From NCBI GenBank assembly GCA_002358555.1, contig DEPC01000163.1, positions 1 through 17,304 of the forward strand: a DNA stretch of 17,304 nt. The letters run 5' to 3'. The DNA comes from Hungatella sp. UBA3402 (GTDB taxonomy: Bacteria > Bacillota > Clostridia > Lachnospirales > Lachnospiraceae). A program made the position numbers and the translations under genes. The notes beneath the pieces were generated by a model, which saw only the letters and a list, made by a program, of their open reading frames with translations, had not been told where the DNA came from and ran no database searches. Of the stretch, positions 14,240 through 17,304 are shown in pieces (the first letter of the stretch is position 1; the number at the start of each line of letters is the position of its first letter).

Positions 14240-15175
14240 ATGAGAAATATCAAGTTTACAGATTCTGCACAATTTCAATGCCTTGAACATTTACGTGAAG
14301 CTTTTCTGGATCTTTATCTTGTACATTGTGGTATTGAACACTGCCAGCCTTCCTACTTTATAGGCCCTTCTTATCGTGATGAATATATCATTCATTTTGT
14401 TCTGGAAGGAAAAGGAAGCTATACTGTTGGCGGCATTACTTATTTTTTGTCCAGTAATCAGATGTTCTTAATCTATCCTGGTGAAGAAGTCCGCTATAGT
14501 TCTGATGCAGATGAGCCTTGGACCTATGCTTGGATTGGTTTTAATGGCATCCGAGCAGCATCTACTATTAAAAACTGTGGTTTTTCCAAGCAATCCTATG
14601 TACTTCCTTTCAAGAATCAAGAAGTTATAATTGATTATATTTCCAATATCCTTACTTCCACACACCTTTCCTTTTCCAATGATTTAAAAAGAAATGCCTA
14701 TCTGCTTTTGATTTTTTCTTCACTTGTAGATAATTTCAGTCGTCTTTCAGTCCGGTCTTCTAAGACTGGTGAAGCACGGTATGACTATGGAAGCAATGTT
14801 TATGTAGAACAGGCGATTGATTATATCAAATGGAATCATGCGCGTGGCATCAATGTCTCTGATATTGCTGACTATATTGGCATCAGCCGCACCTATTTAA
14901 ACCATGTATTCCAGAAAGAACTGGGTATTTCTTCTCAGAAGTTCCTCATGGATTTCCGTCTTCACAAGGCAGCAAACCTTTTGATTTCCTCAGAACTTCC
15001 TGTAACAGAAATTTCGTCAGAGGTAGGCTATGATGATTCTTTGGCTTTTTCCAAAGCATTTAAGAAAAAATTTGGTTTGAGCCCTAAAAATTATCGAAGC
15101 CATAAGGAAACTATGGACCTTTTTTCTGAAAAACAGCCATCTACCAATGAACTTCTTGAAAAGATAAAATCTTGA
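14240..15175 (+). CDS. AraC-family transcriptional regulator (MsmR/RafR-like), first of a pair
   Basis: This 311-residue protein has an N-terminal cupin-type sugar-sensing domain (about 25-105, with YIIHFVLEGKGSYTVGG at 49-65) and a C-terminal AraC DNA-binding domain (about 187-287). The first helix-turn-helix is VSDIADYIGISRTYLNHVFQ (206-225). The second, around 250-275, ends in the family signature GYDDSLAFSKAFKKKFGLSP, and NYR follows. AGGAG (14227-14231) precedes the ATG by eight bases. It is divergent from the alpha-galactoside transporter operon and followed 15 bases later by a paralogous regulator. AraC proteins of this layout next to msm/raf genes activate transcription when the sugar binds. 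That role is inferred here. The C-terminal tail (288-311) is extra. Confidence 0.92.
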   Translation: MRNIKFTDSAQFQCLEHLREAFLDLYLVHCGIEHCQPSYFIGPSYRDEYIIHFVLEGKGSYTVGGITYFLSSNQMFLIYPGEEVRYSSDADEPWTYAWIGFNGIRAASTIKNCGFSKQSYVLPFKNQEVIIDYISNILTSTHLSFSNDLKRNAYLLLIFSSLVDNFSRLSVRSSKTGEARYDYGSNVYVEQAIDYIKWNHARGINVSDIADYIGISRTYLNHVFQKELGISSQKFLMDFRLHKAANLLISSELPVTEISSEVGYDDSLAFSKAFKKKFGLSPKNYRSHKETMDLFSEKQPSTNELLEKIKS

Positions 15176-15190
15176 CAGAAAGGGAACTCT

Positions 15191-16072
15191 ATGGAACAGT
15201 CTCTTGTACTGCATCTGCCTAATCGACAGATTCAGGATTTCTATTTATGTTTCTGCGGCTATGCTAAATGCCAGCCTCTCCACAGCTCTGGTCCTGGAGT
15301 CCGGCCTAATTATGTGATACACTATATCCTGGAAGGAGAAGGGGATTATTTTGTAGATGGAGAGAAAACTCATCTTAAGGCAGGAGAAGGATTTATCATT
15401 GAGCCTAATGTGCTAACTTTTTACCAGGCAAGCCTGCAAAGGCCCTGGTCCTATGTATGGGTAGGATTTTCAGGCCCCACGGCTCCAGAATATTTATCCT
15501 ATTTGGGTTTTAATCATAATCATCTGGTATTTAAAAGTTCAGAATCGGAACGGATTAAAGACCTAGTTTTCCGGATGCTGCGTTCTAGTCAAAACAGCCC
15601 TAAAAACGAGTTTTATCTCCATGGATTGTTTTTTGAATTTTTTTCCTGCCTGATTGATGAAAATCTACCTCAGCAGAAAGAAGATTTGGACCATAACAGA
15701 GAAACCACAAACCGATACTTACGAGAAGCTATTGCATATATCCAGCAGCATTTTGCCGAAGGTCTTAAAGTATCAGACATTGCAGACCATGTAGCAGTGA
15801 GTCGAGGATATCTTTACCAGATATTTAATGAAACTTTAGGTATGTCCCCCAAACAATATCTGACTAATTTTTGCATGACACGTGCCACAGAGCTTTTAAC
15901 CTTAGCTGACCATTCTGTAGAGGAAGTAGCCAAAAGCTGCGGCTATCCCAATCCAGTGGCTTTCTCTGCCCTATTTCGGAAACGGATGGGGTTATCTCCT
16001 ACCCAGTATCGGGCTGAGGTATCAGCAGGATACCGAGAACGGCTCAAAAAAGAGCTTGAAAGTCTTATTTGA
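15191..16072 (+). CDS. AraC-family transcriptional regulator (MsmR/RafR-like), second of a pair
   Basis: This 293-residue regulator has the same layout as its upstream neighbour: a cupin sensing domain (YVIHYILEGEGDYFVDGEKT, 41-60; RPWSYVWVGFSG, 84-95) and an AraC domain (about 175-275). Helix-turn-helix 1 is VSDIADHVAVSRGYLYQIFN (194-213). The second ends GYPNPVAFSALFRKRMGLSP, followed by TQYR. Shared blocks such as HxxLEGxG, PWxYxWxGF and VSDIAD show that the two are paralogues, probably by tandem duplication followed by clear divergence. GAAAGGGA precedes the ATG. The 15-bp gap from the first gene suggests co-transcription. Whether both act on the transporter operon, or this one controls another target or senses another sugar, cannot be read from the sequence. 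Its last 8 bp overlap the convergent SufB/D gene. Confidence 0.92.
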   Translation: MEQSLVLHLPNRQIQDFYLCFCGYAKCQPLHSSGPGVRPNYVIHYILEGEGDYFVDGEKTHLKAGEGFIIEPNVLTFYQASLQRPWSYVWVGFSGPTAPEYLSYLGFNHNHLVFKSSESERIKDLVFRMLRSSQNSPKNEFYLHGLFFEFFSCLIDENLPQQKEDLDHNRETTNRYLREAIAYIQQHFAEGLKVSDIADHVAVSRGYLYQIFNETLGMSPKQYLTNFCMTRATELLTLADHSVEEVAKSCGYPNPVAFSALFRKRMGLSPTQYRAEVSAGYRERLKKELESLI

Positions 16073-17000
16073 GGAACCCATTGACAATTTCTGCCTCAGC
16101 CTCTTCCTCTGTCATTCCCAAGGTCATCAGCTTGATAATCTGTTCCCCTGCAATTTTTCCAATCGCTGCTTCATGAATCAGAGCAGCATCGGTATGATTA
16201 GCTGTAATCTTGGGAATTGCGCTAATTTTTGCATTATCCATGATAATAGCATCACATTCCGAATGTCCTGCGCATCTGGCATTGCCATTGATTTCAGCGT
16301 TAAATACCTGGGTCGAATCCTCTTTTGCCACAGAGCGAGAGATTACATTGGCGCTGGAATCTTCTCCATTTAGGTTGACCATAAAACTACTTTCTGCATA
16401 CTGGCTGCCATGGGTTAAAAGTCGCTCTCGAATGATTAGTTTTGCTCCTGCCTCCAAATCTGCTTTGGTAGTTCTGTTGGTAGAATCCACCCCTTTAATC
16501 TGCACCATCTCCATTTCCATATAACTATTTTCCCTCATAGAAACTTCCGTTGCAGGATTCATAATCCGCTTCCCCCTGCCATCTCCAGAACCATAATGCT
16601 TTTCTACATATCTTACCTTGGAATTTTTTCCTACAAAGAAACGGTGGATACCGTCATGCTTAGAATCTTTATCCCCCCCATTGTGGATACCACATCCTGC
16701 CACAATCACCACATCTGCATCATCGCCAATATAGAAATCATTAAGCACATTCTCGGCAAATCCACTCTCACTTAAAACCACTGGAATATGCACACTTTCA
16801 TTTTTTGTCCCTGGTTTGATATGAATATCAATCCCTGTGCCATCTTCTTTAGAAATAATCTCGATATTAGCAGAATTTGCTCGTCCAGTCATTTTCCCAT
16901 TTGTTCGGATATTATAGGCACCTGCTGGAACTCCATGGAGGTCAGCTACTTCCTCCAAAAGCCTCATCTGGATAGAATCTACCTTTGCAATCTCCTTCAT
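16065..17000 (-). CDS. Short SufB/SufD-family Fe-S cluster scaffold (SmsB-like)
   Basis: This 311-residue protein has the beta-helix core of SufB/SufD and the family C-terminus: HEAAIGKIAGEQIIKLMTLG, then MTEEEAEAEIVNGFLK (His276 corresponds to the conserved His of the HEA motif). It is much shorter than SufB (about 470 residues) or SufD (about 400) and lacks their long N-terminal regions. Cysteines are few: Cys103 in AGCGIH, Cys243 and Cys249 in RCAGHSECD. The position matching the SufB catalytic Cys (in DRCGAH of E. coli) appears to be non-Cys here (DNAKIS). It is translated two bases after the SufC-like gene, with AAAGGAG inside the latter's end. This layout matches the minimal SufBC (SMS) systems of anaerobes, which build or repair Fe-S clusters in the cytoplasm. 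Confidence 0.85.
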   Translation of the reverse strand: MKEIAKVDSIQMRLLEEVADLHGVPAGAYNIRTNGKMTGRANSANIEIISKEDGTGIDIHIKPGTKNESVHIPVVLSESGFAENVLNDFYIGDDADVVIVAGCGIHNGGDKDSKHDGIHRFFVGKNSKVRYVEKHYGSGDGRGKRIMNPATEVSMRENSYMEMEMVQIKGVDSTNRTTKADLEAGAKLIIRERLLTHGSQYAESSFMVNLNGEDSSANVISRSVAKEDSTQVFNAEINGNARCAGHSECDAIIMDNAKISAIPKITANHTDAALIHEAAIGKIAGEQIIKLMTLGMTEEEAEAEIVNGFLK

Positions 17001-17002
17001 AG

Positions 17003-17304
17003 TTACTGTTCTCCTTTACAAAATCTGTTGCAGGCATCCACTGCAGATGCTGTTCCCAAAAGGCTTGGAAGAATCTCATCCTTTGGTCCTTGAGCTGTGA
17101 TTTTGCCATCTGCAATGACTACAATCTCATCTGCAATATTTAAAATCCGTTCCTGATGGGAAATAATCAAAATGGAGCCTTCTGTAATATCTCTCATTCG
17201 CTCAAATACAGAAATTAAATTCTGGAAACTCCACAAGTCAATTCCTGCCTCTGGTTCATCAAACACAGATAGCTTTGTACCTCTAGCTAATACTGTTGCA
17301 ATCT
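17003..17304 (-). CDS. SufC-type ABC ATPase, C-terminal part only
   Basis: The frame is open to the right edge, so only about the last 100 residues are present. It includes the Walker B region LSVFDEPEAGIDLWSF with catalytic Glu and D-loop, then the H-loop IIISHQERIL (switch His) and the SufC-like ending ADEIVVIADGKITAQGPKDEIL. The short C-terminal tail ends shortly after. SufC hydrolyses ATP to open the SufB/D scaffold during Fe-S assembly. EAGID instead of the exporter-type SALD agrees with SufC, whose motif is SGLD/AGID-like. It is the upstream gene of a two-gene unit with the scaffold protein. Confidence 0.85.
   Translation of the reverse strand, partial: IATVLARGTKLSVFDEPEAGIDLWSFQNLISVFERMRDITEGSILIISHQERILNIADEIVVIADGKITAQGPKDEILPSLLGTASAVDACNRFCKGEQ

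Noticed and set aside
1..17304. CRISPR array, tRNA, rRNA or transposase gene
   Set aside because: No regularly spaced repeats, no cloverleaf-like or rRNA sequence, and no transposase motif were seen on either strand.

Overview
The window reads as chromosomal DNA of a low-to-moderate GC Firmicute of class Clostridia, most likely a gut Lachnospiraceae of the Blautia/Ruminococcus type. This rests on AGGAGG-like ribosome binding sites, the protein families present (GH36 alpha-galactosidase with an msm/raf-type ABC importer, a YesL/DUF624 protein, AraC-type sugar regulators, a minimal SufBC pair) and the style of the proteins. The genus is inference. No rRNA, tRNA, CRISPR array or transposase gene was seen.

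Layout. (1) Positions 1-7064, minus strand, hold a four-gene cluster, in transcription order: a SWIM zinc-finger protein (5610-7064), a large HEAT-like helical protein (3638-5533), a MoxR-type AAA+ ATPase (2192-3280) and a DUF5682-like protein that runs off the left edge (1-2192). The last two overlap as TGATG. I recall the same gene order from actinobacterial genomes, usually followed by a VWA-domain gene; that gene would lie just outside the window. The cluster has its own extended -10 promoter near 7122-7130. The HEAT-MoxR junction is interrupted by a 120-bp MITE-like element with terminal inverted repeats and a 7-8 bp target duplication (3309-3443), and by a separate structured segment of about 195 bp.

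(2) Positions 7380-13774, minus strand, form an alpha-galactoside uptake and hydrolysis locus. In transcription order: a solute-binding lipoprotein (12482-13774), two MalF/MalG-type permeases (11560-12453 and 10720-11544), a DUF624 membrane protein (9914-10588) and a GH36 alpha-galactosidase (7380-9599). Terminator-like structures after the second permease and after the DUF624 gene suggest stepwise expression, with the galactosidase possibly transcribed on its own. No ATPase gene is present, so a shared MsmK-type ATPase encoded elsewhere is expected.

(3) Positions 14240-16072, plus strand, carry two adjacent AraC-family regulators that look like paralogues. They are divergent from the transporter operon across a 465-bp control region. 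That region holds a 20-bp-period direct repeat, a 17-bp palindrome and a structured leader. The simplest model is that one or both regulators sense an alpha-galactoside and activate the transporter/galactosidase operon, as MsmR/RafR do.

(4) Positions 16065-17304, minus strand, hold a short SufB/SufD-family scaffold protein and the C-terminal end of a SufC-type ATPase. They resemble the minimal two-component (SMS-like) Fe-S cluster system. The scaffold gene converges with the second AraC gene and overlaps its end by 8 bp.

The most interesting content is the SWIM/HEAT/MoxR/DUF5682 cluster, a multi-component NTP-dependent system whose function I do not know, together with the mobile-element scar inside it.
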